NCBI GenBank assembly: GCA_964499285.1
Contig: CAZCLA010000001.1
Span: forward strand, 62,001 to 126,000
Direction of reading: 5' to 3'
Length of the DNA: 64,000 nt
Origin: JAGFIY01 sp964499285
GTDB lineage: Bacteria; Bacteroidota; Ignavibacteria; Ignavibacteriales; Melioribacteraceae
Part shown: positions 17,685-26,792 of the stretch, in pieces
Layout: every line of letters starts with the position of its first letter
Position numbering within the stretch: position 1 is the stretch's first letter
Program-made: the position numbers and the translations under genes
Notes under the pieces: generated by a model
Database searches by the model: none
What the model was told of the DNA's origin: nothing
What the model saw: the letters and a program-made list of their open reading frames with translations, nothing else

Positions 17685-18403
17685 TGTATAAGATTCGTTT
17701 ACAACAATTCGAAGGACCGCTCGATCTTCTTCTATTTTTCATAAAGCGGGATGAACTTGATATCTATGATATACCTATCTCCTATATAACAAAGGAATTT
17801 CTTTCATACGTGGCGCTTATTAAACAACTCGATCTTGAAGCAGCCGGTGATTTTATTCTGATGGCTTCAACTTTGATGCAGATTAAAGTGCGCATGCTTT
17901 TACCACGGGAAACAGATGATGAAGGCGAAGAAATTGATCCCAGGGCTGATTTGGTAAAGGCTCTGCTTGAGTATAAACGTTACAAAGAGATGACCGAGGA
18001 ACTTTCTTTGATGGAATCTAATCAACGAAAAAGACAGTTCAGAGGTTATTTTGATGCCGATGAAAAAGAAGTTCCACCGGAGTTTGATACATTGCTTAAG
18101 AATATAACTCTATTCGATTTAATGAAAGCATTCAGAAAAGTGCTCGAAGAAAGGCCCAAAGAAAATGTTCATCAAATACGAAAAATAAACGTAACTATTG
18201 AACAACAGATTGATTTTATAGCAGAAAAAATATATGCCGGTAAAAGTGTCAAGTTTTTTGAATTAGTGAAAGACATGCGTGAAAAAATTAGAATTGTTGT
18301 CACCTTTATTGCCCTGCTTGAAATGGTTAAGATGGGAAAACTTGGTCTTCGGGAATCAACAAGTTTTAACGACTTTGAACTATATGGTCTGGAAAATGGA
18401 TAA
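17684..18403 (+). CDS. scpA: Segregation and condensation protein A
   Basis: A 239-residue kleisin that bridges the SMC heads together with ScpB in chromosome condensation. The N-terminal signature FEGPLDLLLFFIKRDELDIYDIPI is clear (only part quoted in one piece: FEGPLDLLL), followed by DFILMASTLMQIKVRMLLP and a C-terminal winged helix. ATG 17684 overlaps the trpS stop (TGATG); a TTG three bases upstream is the alternative. The end overlaps scpB by 8 bases. No smc gene is in the window. Confidence 0.94.
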   Translation: MYKIRLQQFEGPLDLLLFFIKRDELDIYDIPISYITKEFLSYVALIKQLDLEAAGDFILMASTLMQIKVRMLLPRETDDEGEEIDPRADLVKALLEYKRYKEMTEELSLMESNQRKRQFRGYFDADEKEVPPEFDTLLKNITLFDLMKAFRKVLEERPKENVHQIRKINVTIEQQIDFIAEKIYAGKSVKFFELVKDMREKIRIVVTFIALLEMVKMGKLGLRESTSFNDFELYGLENG

Positions 18404-19061
18404 GATTTATTTTAATATTATTGAATCATTAATATTTGCTGCAGATGAACCTATTTCTGCATCCGAGATATCAAAAGCAATTAAAGATATTGATGGTGAG
18501 GATATTGATATTACAACTAAGGATGTTGATGAAACAGTAAAGCAATTGAATGAAAGATATAGAACAATGGATAGTTCTTACGAGATTGTAAAAATTGCGA
18601 ACGGATATTCCTACGCTACAAAACCGGAATTTTCAAAATATCTCGGTTATCTTTCGACTGAAAAATCAAAAAGAAGATTGAGCCAAGCAGCACTCGAGAC
18701 CCTCGCAATTATTGCTTATAAGCAGCCGATTACAAAACCGGAAATAGAAACTTTGCGAGGTGTTAACAGCGATTATATGATAAACACACTGCTCGAAAAA
18801 AATCTTATTACGATTAAAGGAAGAGCCGAAACTATTGGCAGACCTCTGCTTTATTCAACTACTGAGGAGTTCTTAAAATATTTTGGACTGAATAATTTGG
18901 AAGATCTTCCAAGACCGAGAGAAATTGAAGAGATAATGAAGGATGCAGATTTTATCGAACAGCGGAATAAAATTATGATGAACGCACTCGAAGAGCAAAT
19001 AGAAAACGAAGTAGGCATCGATAATCTGGAAGATGAGGAAAATGAAAGTACGATTGAATAA
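18396..19061 (+). CDS. scpB: Segregation and condensation protein B
   Basis: A 221-residue protein with the two winged-helix domains of ScpB (ESLIFAADEPISASEI near the start; LAIIAYKQPITKPEIETLRG in the second domain; RAETIGRPLLYSTTEEFLKYFGL). It binds ScpA and regulates the SMC ATPase. The frame is open further upstream, but the extra 39 residues are the scpA sequence in another frame; ATG 18396, giving MDKIYFN, matches the family and overlaps the scpA end. The acidic tail overlaps the next gene. Confidence 0.94.
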   Translation: MDKIYFNIIESLIFAADEPISASEISKAIKDIDGEDIDITTKDVDETVKQLNERYRTMDSSYEIVKIANGYSYATKPEFSKYLGYLSTEKSKRRLSQAALETLAIIAYKQPITKPEIETLRGVNSDYMINTLLEKNLITIKGRAETIGRPLLYSTTEEFLKYFGLNNLEDLPRPREIEEIMKDADFIEQRNKIMMNALEEQIENEVGIDNLEDEENESTIE

Positions 19062-19746
19062 GTATATTTCTCAGTGTGGAATCGCATCGAGACGAAAAGC
19101 CGATGCACTTATTGAAGAAGGAAGAATATCGGTTAACGGAAAAGTAGTCACTTCTTTGGGATTTCAAATTGATGAGAATAAAGATATCGTCAAATTTGAT
19201 GGTGAGAAAATCAAAGCTGAAAATTTTGTTTACTTTCTTTTAAACAAACCAAAGGGAGTTATTACAACGACCGCAGATGAGAAAAACCGAAAAACTGTAG
19301 TCGATTTGATTGAAACAAAAAGTACAATCTTTCCCGTCGGCAGACTAGATTTTAATACAACCGGAGTTCTTTTACTGACAAATGACGGCGATTTTGCAAA
19401 CAAGCTTACTCATCCTTCAAACAAGTATATCCGCGAATATGAAGTGAAACTGAATGAGGAACTTTCAACTGAAATAGAGCAGAAATTATTACGCGGGATT
19501 ATCCTTGACGGAAGAAAAAGTAGATTTAAAACTATATTATTTCCTAAGAAAGAAAAACGGGATTCAGTTGTAGTTACTACAGAAGAAGGTAGAAATCATT
19601 TTGTAAAAAAAATGTTTGATTTAGTGGGATTATCTGTAAGAAAACTGGACCGGATTAGATTCGGTGATTTTACAACAAAAAATTTAAGAAGAGGCGAGTA
19701 TAGAAAACTATCCTCGCAAGAGATAAAAAACATAAAAAAAGTATAG
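19042..19746 (+). CDS. RsuA/RluB/RluE/RluF family pseudouridine synthase
   Basis: A 234-residue enzyme that isomerises uridine to pseudouridine in ribosomal RNA. An S4 RNA-binding domain (residues 2-48, KVRLNKYISQCGIASRRKADALI) precedes the catalytic domain, which has the GRLDFNTTG motif with catalytic Asp103. The scpA-scpB-synthase order is widespread and usually holds RluB, but RsuA or RluE/F cannot be excluded. ATG 19042 is preferred over ATG 19033 because GAGG lies just upstream and the resulting N-terminus fits the S4 start. Confidence 0.92.
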   Translation: MKVRLNKYISQCGIASRRKADALIEEGRISVNGKVVTSLGFQIDENKDIVKFDGEKIKAENFVYFLLNKPKGVITTTADEKNRKTVVDLIETKSTIFPVGRLDFNTTGVLLLTNDGDFANKLTHPSNKYIREYEVKLNEELSTEIEQKLLRGIILDGRKSRFKTILFPKKEKRDSVVVTTEEGRNHFVKKMFDLVGLSVRKLDRIRFGDFTTKNLRRGEYRKLSSQEIKNIKKV

Positions 19747-19751
19747 CACCA

Positions 19752-21266
19752 ATGGGAGGAGTTTTGGAAAATCAACAAACCGATTATAATACTCTAATAA
19801 CCAGAAGATACGAGGAGTTAGCTGAACTTAAGAAGCTGAACTTTGAGCCTTATGCATATAGCTATGAGATAAATTCAAGCGCGGCAGATATTAAAAAGAA
19901 TTTTGAAAATCTTGAATCAAAAGATGTTAGAATCGCCGGACGTATAATGGCAATTCGTAGGATGGGAAAAGCATCCTTTGCACACATTCAAGATGCCGGT
20001 GGAAAAATTCAGATTTACTTAAAACGGGATGAAATTGGAGAAAAGTATGCGGCTTTCAAGCTAATGGATATAGGTGATATCATTGGCGTGGAGGGATTTG
20101 TGTTTAAAACAAAAACGGGTGAAATATCCGTCCATTGCAAAGATCTTCAAATTCTCGCAAAATCGATTCGCCCAATTCCGATTGCAAAAGAAACAACCGA
20201 CGAGCAAGGCAACAAGGTTATTCACGATCAATTTGCCGATAAAGAACTTCGTTACAGACAACGTTATGTGGATTTAATCGTAAATCCCGAAGTGAAAGAA
20301 GTGTTTATCAAACGCTCAAGAATTATAAGTGAAATAAGAAAATTTTTGGATAACCGAGGAGTGCTTGAAGTTGAAACCCCGATTCTTCAAACAATTTACG
20401 GTGGAGCAGCAGCAAAACCTTTTGTAACCCACCATAACGCACTGGATATGAAATTATTTATGCGTATAGCCGATGAACTATATCTTAAACGGCTAATTGT
20501 TGGAGGTTTCGAAGGCGTATATGAAATATCGAAAGATTTTAGAAATGAAGGAATGGATAGAACTCATAATCCTGAATTTACAATGCTTGAGCTTTATGTT
20601 GCATATAAAGATTATGAATGGATGATGAATTTTGTTGAAGAAATGTTCGATCACATCTGCAAAAATGTTTTTGGTACAACCAAGTTTAATATTGAAGGGA
20701 ACGAAATCGACTTTAAAGCCCCTTGGAAAAGAGTTTCAATGGTTGAAGAGATAAAAAATAAATCCGGTATCGATGTTCTTTCTGAAGATACTGAGCTACT
20801 CCGTGCAGAAGTAAAACGAAGAGGCGGCGAATTGAAGGGGGGCGAAAGTAAAGGAAAATTGATAGATATTCTTTTTGAACTATCTGTTGAGGAATCTTTA
20901 ATGCAGCCGACTTTTGTAGTTGACTATCCTCTTGAACTTTCACCTTTAGCTAAGAAACACAGAAGCAAAGAAGGTCTGGTTGAAAGGTTTGAAGGTTATG
21001 TCTTAGGAAGAGAAATTTGCAATGCGTTCAGTGAACTTAACGATCCTATTGATCAGAAAGAAAGATTCGAAGCACAAAATAAAATGAGAGAAGAAGGTGA
21101 TGAGGAGGCTCATCAAATTGACTCGGATTACGTAAAAGCTTTGGAGTATGGCATGCCTCCTACTGCAGGCTTAGGTGTTGGAATCGATAGATTAATAATG
21201 CTGTTAACAAATCAACCTTCGATTAGAGACGTGATTCTATTTCCGCATATGAGACCCGATAAATAG
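19752..21266 (+). CDS. lysS: Lysyl-tRNA synthetase, class II
   Basis: A 504-residue class II LysRS: an N-terminal OB-fold anticodon domain (about 60-160, VRIAGRIMAIRRMGKASFAHIQD) and the catalytic core with motif 2 as FRNEGMDRTHNPEFTMLE near 265-280 and motif 3 as GLGVGIDRLIML near the end. All expected parts are present. ATG 19752 has no ribosome site, whereas GGGAGG at 19754-19759 lies 4 bases before an in-frame TTG at 19764, so translation may begin at TTG and give a protein four residues shorter. Confidence 0.96.
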   Translation: MGGVLENQQTDYNTLITRRYEELAELKKLNFEPYAYSYEINSSAADIKKNFENLESKDVRIAGRIMAIRRMGKASFAHIQDAGGKIQIYLKRDEIGEKYAAFKLMDIGDIIGVEGFVFKTKTGEISVHCKDLQILAKSIRPIPIAKETTDEQGNKVIHDQFADKELRYRQRYVDLIVNPEVKEVFIKRSRIISEIRKFLDNRGVLEVETPILQTIYGGAAAKPFVTHHNALDMKLFMRIADELYLKRLIVGGFEGVYEISKDFRNEGMDRTHNPEFTMLELYVAYKDYEWMMNFVEEMFDHICKNVFGTTKFNIEGNEIDFKAPWKRVSMVEEIKNKSGIDVLSEDTELLRAEVKRRGGELKGGESKGKLIDILFELSVEESLMQPTFVVDYPLELSPLAKKHRSKEGLVERFEGYVLGREICNAFSELNDPIDQKERFEAQNKMREEGDEEAHQIDSDYVKALEYGMPPTAGLGVGIDRLIMLLTNQPSIRDVILFPHMRPDK

Positions 21267-21275
21267 AGAAAAATT

Positions 21276-22223
21276 GTGAAGTATACTTTTCATCTGTTTA
21301 TTATTTTATTTGTTGTTAATAATAGCTTAGCGGCTCAATCACTCGATCTGGTTTCGGCTAAAGATAGTTTAAACGAGCAGAAGGGAAATATATTTAACAA
21401 ACCGAAAAGTCTTGCTGAACTACAGTATATGATCGAAAAGCAAGATCCATTAAAGAAAGAACTTGATTACTGGATGCTCGGTGGCGTCGGGACCGCAATT
21501 GGCGCGGCTGCAACATCTGTTCATGTTGTGCAGTACAATGCATGGTGGCGCGATGAAAAGAGTAAGTTCCGAATAGTAAACGATTGGAATTATGCGCTGT
21601 GGATAGATAAGATAGGGCACTTTTACGGAACAAATTTGATCGCACATGTATTTTCCGGGGGATTTGAAGCAGCAAATATGCAGGCAGAAGAATCTGCAAT
21701 TTGGTCTGCCTCACTTGCTTTTCTATTTCAGATGTATGTGGAGATTGAGGACGGTTTTGGACAGAATTGGGGATTTAGCCCCGGTGATGCTCTGTTTGAT
21801 CTCGGCGGAGCATTATTTTATTTGGGTCAATATTACTTTCCTTATTTAAAAAATATTCAACCCAAGTTTAGTTATATCCCAACGGAAGAATACAAAAACG
21901 GTACACACGACGGAAATTTTATTGATGATTATGAAGGACAAATTTATTGGCTCGGTTTTAGGATGAAACAGATTCTTCCGGATAAACTTTCAGAGTACTG
22001 GCCTTCTTTTTTGATGCTTTCTGCTGGGATGGGCGTCAGCAATTTGTCCGGAAGCGGGGATGGAACGCAGGAATTTTATCTCGCACTCGATATTGATTGG
22101 GAACAAATCCCCCTTTATGGAGGAGTATGGCAGTTCATCAAAAACACTCTTAACTATTTCCATTTTCCGATGCCGGGTATAAGAGTTGCTCCAAATACAG
22201 CATTTTTTATGATAGTTTTTTAA
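21276..22223 (+). CDS. DUF2279 family secreted protein
   Basis: A 315-residue protein with a signal peptide (about 1-20) and the DUF2279/YfiM-like core: YNAWWRDEKSKF, then DKIGHFYG at 111-118 followed by LIAHVFS, then GFSPGDALFDLGGALFYLGQ. The DKxxHF motif and the later D-x3-D-x2-G motif recall the paired motifs of VanZ-like proteins. Function is unknown. GTG 21276 is the only reasonable start. It is followed 1 base later by a glycosyltransferase and then a Wzi-like barrel, which points to cell-surface or envelope work. Confidence 0.82.
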   Translation: MKYTFHLFIILFVVNNSLAAQSLDLVSAKDSLNEQKGNIFNKPKSLAELQYMIEKQDPLKKELDYWMLGGVGTAIGAAATSVHVVQYNAWWRDEKSKFRIVNDWNYALWIDKIGHFYGTNLIAHVFSGGFEAANMQAEESAIWSASLAFLFQMYVEIEDGFGQNWGFSPGDALFDLGGALFYLGQYYFPYLKNIQPKFSYIPTEEYKNGTHDGNFIDDYEGQIYWLGFRMKQILPDKLSEYWPSFLMLSAGMGVSNLSGSGDGTQEFYLALDIDWEQIPLYGGVWQFIKNTLNYFHFPMPGIRVAPNTAFFMIVF

Positions 22224-22224
22224 T

Positions 22225-22959
22225 ATGGTTCAAACAAAATTTTCCATAATCATTCCAACATTAAATGAAGAGAAACTTCTTCCAAAGCTTCTTGAGCAAT
22301 TTAATGATGTCAAACTTAAACAGGAATTTAATTTTGAAATTATTATTTCGGACGGGGGGAGTAAAGACGACACTGTTGAAATTGCCAAAAAATTTGGAGC
22401 AAAGATTATTTCATCAAACGGTGATGCTGAAAACATTGCAAGAGGAAGAAATCGTGGAAAGGAAGCTGCTGAAAGTGAATATCTTGTTTTTCTAAATGGT
22501 GACGTAAAAGTTTCTGATGTTAGAAAAATGTTTAATATAATCGAAAAGGAATTTCAAAATTCGCAAACACTCGCAATTACATGCCCGGTAAAAGTTTTCC
22601 CGGATGAAACAAAATTTGTTGACAGAGTTTTTCAAACTTTTTATAATAATTATTTTCATATGCTTAACATCATTGCTGTAGGTATGGGAAGAGGTGAGTG
22701 TCATATAATCAGAAAAAGTATTTTTAATAGTTTAGGCGGTTATAATGAAACACTTGCAGCCGGCGAAGATTTTGATCTCTACAAAAGAATAAGAAAGTAT
22801 GGAAAAATTGTGTTTTCTAGAAAATTCGAGATATATGAATCACCTCGCAGATATAGAAAATACGGACACTTCACAATTTTTTTTCGGTGGTTGCTTAACA
22901 GCATTTTCGTTATTATTATGAAAAAGTCGTTATCAAAAGAATGGGAACAGGTAAGATAA
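22225..22959 (+). CDS. Glycosyltransferase family 2
   Basis: A 244-residue GT-A enzyme. The N-terminus FSIIIPTLNEEKLLPKLL, the nucleotide-sugar binding IISDGGSKDDTVEIA, the NGDV metal-site equivalent, and the GGYNETLAAGEDFDLYKRI acceptor-side motif are typical of GT2. One C-terminal hydrophobic stretch (RWLLNSIFVIIM) may attach it to the membrane. It probably adds a sugar during surface polysaccharide or glycolipid synthesis; donor and acceptor are unknown. It starts 1 base after the DUF2279 gene and is followed by the Wzi-like gene. Confidence 0.9.
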   Translation: MVQTKFSIIIPTLNEEKLLPKLLEQFNDVKLKQEFNFEIIISDGGSKDDTVEIAKKFGAKIISSNGDAENIARGRNRGKEAAESEYLVFLNGDVKVSDVRKMFNIIEKEFQNSQTLAITCPVKVFPDETKFVDRVFQTFYNNYFHMLNIIAVGMGRGECHIIRKSIFNSLGGYNETLAAGEDFDLYKRIRKYGKIVFSRKFEIYESPRRYRKYGHFTIFFRWLLNSIFVIIMKKSLSKEWEQVR

Positions 22960-22960
22960 A

Positions 22961-24628
22961 TTGAAAAAGTATTTGATTTTGCTGATAGTGCTGCCAGTGT
23001 TAATTAACGGACAAACCGGATACGTCGAAATCGAACATAATGTCTATCCGTTTCTCGAAAGAATGGAAAGATTAAATCTGATTCGAAATTACGATGTTTA
23101 TGAAATACCCAAGACTAGAAGAGAAATCTCATCTTACCTGATTGAACTTGGTGAAAAAAAAGATAAACTAATTGAATCAGATAAAAACAGACTTATTGAT
23201 TTCCTTAATGAATTTGAGTTTGATATTCATCGAACTACTAATAATTATACATCATTATTATCCGGAAATCCCATTAAAGATCATCTGTCTCAAAAGGAAA
23301 AGTTTATCTATTTCTACGAGGATGGTTTTAAGGCGAATTTCTTTTTGAATTTTGTAGCGAATGGTATAAATATATACAAACATAATTCTGAATTGGATAT
23401 GAATAAAACTTCGACTCTTTTTAACTTCGGTGGAATTTTGAGAGGAAGTTTTCTGGATAATTTCGGATTTTCGATTAAAGCAACCAATGGTTCATATATA
23501 GGTGATAAAGACCTTGCAAGAACTTACAATGGCTTGAGATACAACTATAAACTTACGAGATTTCAAGAAGGAATAGGTAACGAATATTATGATGAGACCG
23601 AAGGATACTTTGCCGTCGATTTTGATTTTGTAAAATTTAAAATCGGAAGGGATAGAGTAATTTTAGGTCAAGGATTATTGAAAACAGTGCTTTCCGATAA
23701 TTCACCGCCAATGGATTATATTCATCTTGGTGTTAAATATAAATCTTTCACTTTTTCTCATTATCACGGAAAACTACTCGGTTCTGATTCGCTATTTATT
23801 GATCCGGTGCAGGACGGAATTAAAACAGTAGCCGACAAGTATTTTGTTTATCATAGATTCGGTATTGAAATATCTAAGCATCTTTCTTTGGGAGTAGGAG
23901 AGATGATAATTTATGCTAACAGAAACATGGACCTCTCTTACTTGAATCCATTTAATTTTTATAAAAGTATAGAACATATCAATCAGGATAGAGATAATTC
24001 TTTGATGTTCTTTGATATATCGAATAATTCCATAAACGGACTAAAGTTATATTCAACTATTATAATTGATGATATAAACTTCGGACAATTAGGGACTAAG
24101 TGGTACGGTAATCAGACTGTTCTTGAAACCGGCGTATCAACTTCACTTCTCTATGATTATGTACCTATTGATGCTTCATTTCAATTTATCAGAGTCGATC
24201 CTTACGTATATACTCATAGAATAAAAGAAAATAACTATTCAAGTTTAGGGTTCCCTCTTGTGGGCACGATTCAACCAAACAGTTCAAACTTTATTATTAA
24301 ATTAGAATATTTCCCAATGAACAGACTAGATGTGTCATTTGAGTATATACATGCAATTCACGGAGCGAATGAATATGATAGCGAAGGTAATCTGGTAGTA
24401 AATCATGGCGGTGAGTTTGATATAGGGCATAGGCTGGGAGACAGCGAAAATGCCGGCCATCTTGATGGAATATTAGAATACTCAAATACTTTTGAATTTC
24501 AGTTACGATATGAACCGATAAAAAATATAGTTCTTAAAGGAATGTTCAGTATTGTTAATCGAAATTTAATTCTTAATAAATCGGAAGAGTATGTGCAATC
24601 AATTCTCTTGCTGGGAGTTAGATTATAA
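22961..24628 (+). CDS. Wzi-like capsule assembly outer-membrane protein (probable)
   Basis: A 555-residue protein with a short signal peptide (about 1-17) and a mostly beta-strand body. The mature N-terminus (HNVYPFLERMERLNLI then VYEIPKTRREISSYL) resembles the start of Wzi-type capsule assembly proteins, where a helical plug precedes an 18-strand barrel. Later strands such as FKIGRDRVILGQGLL and VDASFQF-like repeats support a barrel. TTG 22961 is the start. The preceding glycosyltransferase fits a role in surface polysaccharide attachment. Wzi homology is judged by pattern only; a general barrel is the safer reading. Confidence 0.68.
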   Translation: MKKYLILLIVLPVLINGQTGYVEIEHNVYPFLERMERLNLIRNYDVYEIPKTRREISSYLIELGEKKDKLIESDKNRLIDFLNEFEFDIHRTTNNYTSLLSGNPIKDHLSQKEKFIYFYEDGFKANFFLNFVANGINIYKHNSELDMNKTSTLFNFGGILRGSFLDNFGFSIKATNGSYIGDKDLARTYNGLRYNYKLTRFQEGIGNEYYDETEGYFAVDFDFVKFKIGRDRVILGQGLLKTVLSDNSPPMDYIHLGVKYKSFTFSHYHGKLLGSDSLFIDPVQDGIKTVADKYFVYHRFGIEISKHLSLGVGEMIIYANRNMDLSYLNPFNFYKSIEHINQDRDNSLMFFDISNNSINGLKLYSTIIIDDINFGQLGTKWYGNQTVLETGVSTSLLYDYVPIDASFQFIRVDPYVYTHRIKENNYSSLGFPLVGTIQPNSSNFIIKLEYFPMNRLDVSFEYIHAIHGANEYDSEGNLVVNHGGEFDIGHRLGDSENAGHLDGILEYSNTFEFQLRYEPIKNIVLKGMFSIVNRNLILNKSEEYVQSILLLGVRL

Positions 24629-26226
24629 TGTTTGAAAAAAAAGTAAGTTTATTTTCAGCGATTCTTCTGCTCTTAGTTGGTATAGCTATTGGACTTAATG
24701 TTACCAAATATTTCCCCGGCGAAACTAATGGTGAAATGGAAAAGTTTGAGGAAGCATTTTACTACACTAAGAAATATTATCTTGACGAAATCTCATCAGA
24801 GAGGTTAATAGAAGATGCAATAAACGGTATGTTTAAAAATCTTGATCCGCACACCGTTTATATCCCACCGGTTGATCAAAATTTTATTGCAGATGAGTTT
24901 GCCGGACAGTTCGGTGGAATTGGTATTGAGTTTACGATGATTGATGATACTATTAATGTTGTGACAGCTACAAAAGGCGGACCAAGCGAGATATTGGGAA
25001 TTCAATCCGGCGATAGAATAATAGAAATCGAACAGGAATCGGCAATCGGGTTAACTAACCGCGAAGTTATGTTGAAACTGAGAGGGAAGAAAGGCGATGA
25101 AGTTAATATTAAAATCTATCGACCTGTAACCGGTGAAAAAATTGAATACAATATTATCCGTGATGATATTCCTCTTAACTCCGTAGATGCGGCATTTATG
25201 ATTTCGGATTCAGTTGGTTATGTGAGGCTTTCGAAATTTTCGGAAACTACATCAGATGAATTACAAAATGCATTTGATTCTCTTATTGATCTAGGAATGA
25301 AAAATCTTTTGTTTGATCTTCGTGACAATCCCGGTGGTTATCTATATCAAGCTCAAGAAGTCGCAGATTTCTTTCTTCCTAAAGATAAACTTATAGTTTA
25401 TACGCAGGGCAGAGACAATAGCTTCGATGAGGAATTTTTTTCCGAAATGGATAATCCGACTGATAAGATTCCATTGATTGTTTTGGTAAACGAAGGCAGC
25501 GCAAGTGCATCCGAAATTGTAGCAGGTGCTGTTCAAGATTGGGATAGAGGATTGGTAGTTGGAACAACTACCTATGGAAAGGGACTTGTGCAGAGACCTG
25601 TTATGCTCGATGATAATTCTGCAATTAGATTAACTATTGCAAAATATTTTACACCGAGCGGCAGGGCAATTCAGAAAGACTATTCAAACAAAAAAATGAA
25701 CTACCTTCATTATGATAATGATTCGCTTGCGGATGGAGAGAACTATAATCATAAATCAGAAGCCGATACAACAATAAAAGAATTTACGACTAAAGGCGGA
25801 AGAAAAGTTTATGAGAAAGGCGGGATAACTCCGGATTACATAATGCATAATGATTCGATAAGTATAACCTCAGTAACTCTTCTGCGAAAGAATCTGTTTT
25901 ATAAATATATACGCTCGCTCTTTGATAATGGTGAGTTTAATCAAACTGATAAAACATTCGAATTGCAGAAATTCAACGATCTATTCATTGAAAAGAAAAT
26001 AAAATTAGTCCCCGGTTTTTATGAATATTTATTGAGTAAAACCGAGCTAAGTGAAAACGACTTTAAGAAATCCTCTGCTGAAATTGAAGAATTGCTTAAG
26101 GCTTATCTTGCTAGAGAGATTTATGGTGAGGAGGCTTGGTACAAAATCAGAATTAATGACGATCGACAAATTCTGAAATCGATATCTCTATTTGATTTAG
26201 CACAAACAATGTTGACGAATAATTAA
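24628..26226 (+). CDS. S41 family C-terminal processing peptidase
   Basis: A 532-residue CtpA-type protease. An N-terminal anchor helix (about 6-28) precedes the catalytic cap, a PDZ domain near 85-170 (FGGIGIEFTMIDDTINVV, SGDRIIEIEQESAIG) and the serine-lysine protease core: Ser293 in GSASASEI and Lys318 in YGKGLVQ, 25 residues apart as in Tsp. It is expected to cut periplasmic proteins from the C-terminus. It overlaps the Wzi-like gene by 1 base (ATAATG junction), so it is probably co-expressed with this surface cluster. The long C-terminal helical part is usual in Bacteroidota. Confidence 0.94.
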   Translation: MFEKKVSLFSAILLLLVGIAIGLNVTKYFPGETNGEMEKFEEAFYYTKKYYLDEISSERLIEDAINGMFKNLDPHTVYIPPVDQNFIADEFAGQFGGIGIEFTMIDDTINVVTATKGGPSEILGIQSGDRIIEIEQESAIGLTNREVMLKLRGKKGDEVNIKIYRPVTGEKIEYNIIRDDIPLNSVDAAFMISDSVGYVRLSKFSETTSDELQNAFDSLIDLGMKNLLFDLRDNPGGYLYQAQEVADFFLPKDKLIVYTQGRDNSFDEEFFSEMDNPTDKIPLIVLVNEGSASASEIVAGAVQDWDRGLVVGTTTYGKGLVQRPVMLDDNSAIRLTIAKYFTPSGRAIQKDYSNKKMNYLHYDNDSLADGENYNHKSEADTTIKEFTTKGGRKVYEKGGITPDYIMHNDSISITSVTLLRKNLFYKYIRSLFDNGEFNQTDKTFELQKFNDLFIEKKIKLVPGFYEYLLSKTELSENDFKKSSAEIEELLKAYLAREIYGEEAWYKIRINDDRQILKSISLFDLAQTMLTNN

Positions 26227-26240
26227 TTATTTTTTTATGT

Positions 26241-26792
26241 ATGTTGAACGAAAGACAGATATTTCCTTATAAAGGTATTTACCCAAAATTGGGTGAGGAT
26301 ATTTTTATCGCTTCCGGTGCAAAGATTATCGGTGATGTCGATATTGGAAGAGATTCGAGTATCTGGTATAATTCTGTTGTGAGAGGAGATGTAAATTTTG
26401 TAAAAATCGGATACAAAACAAATATTCAAGATTGTTCGATGCTACATGTTACAAATGAAACTAATCCTTTAATCATAGGAAACGGTGTTACTATCGGTCA
26501 TAGTGTGAAACTTCACGGATGTACAGTTGAAGATTTTTCTCTCGTTGGAATTGGGGCGATAGTTCTTGACGGAGCACTAGTGGAAAAGAATTCATTTGTT
26601 GCCGCGGGATGTTTAGTACCACCAAATTTTAAAGTGCCTTCTGGAAAACTTGTTGCTGGTGTACCCGCGAAAATTATCAGAGATTTGACATCTGCCGAGA
26701 TGGAAGAATTTGAAAAGAGTGCAGATCGTTATGTCGAATATTCGAAATTGACAATCGAGTCATTAAAAGATATATCTCGGATGAAAGAATGA
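26241..26792 (+). CDS. Gamma carbonic anhydrase family protein
   Basis: A 183-residue left-handed beta-helix hexapeptide-repeat protein. The repeats (IGDVDIGRDSSIWYNSVVRGDVNFVKIG) and the three metal-binding histidines in MLHV and IGHSVKLHG match gamma carbonic anhydrases such as Cam and YrdA. It may hydrate CO2, although many homologues lack detectable activity, so the label describes the family. ATG 26241 lies 14 bases after the S41 protease stop. The last 4 bases overlap the next gene (ATGA). Confidence 0.92.
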   Translation: MLNERQIFPYKGIYPKLGEDIFIASGAKIIGDVDIGRDSSIWYNSVVRGDVNFVKIGYKTNIQDCSMLHVTNETNPLIIGNGVTIGHSVKLHGCTVEDFSLVGIGAIVLDGALVEKNSFVAAGCLVPPNFKVPSGKLVAGVPAKIIRDLTSAEMEEFEKSADRYVEYSKLTIESLKDISRMKE

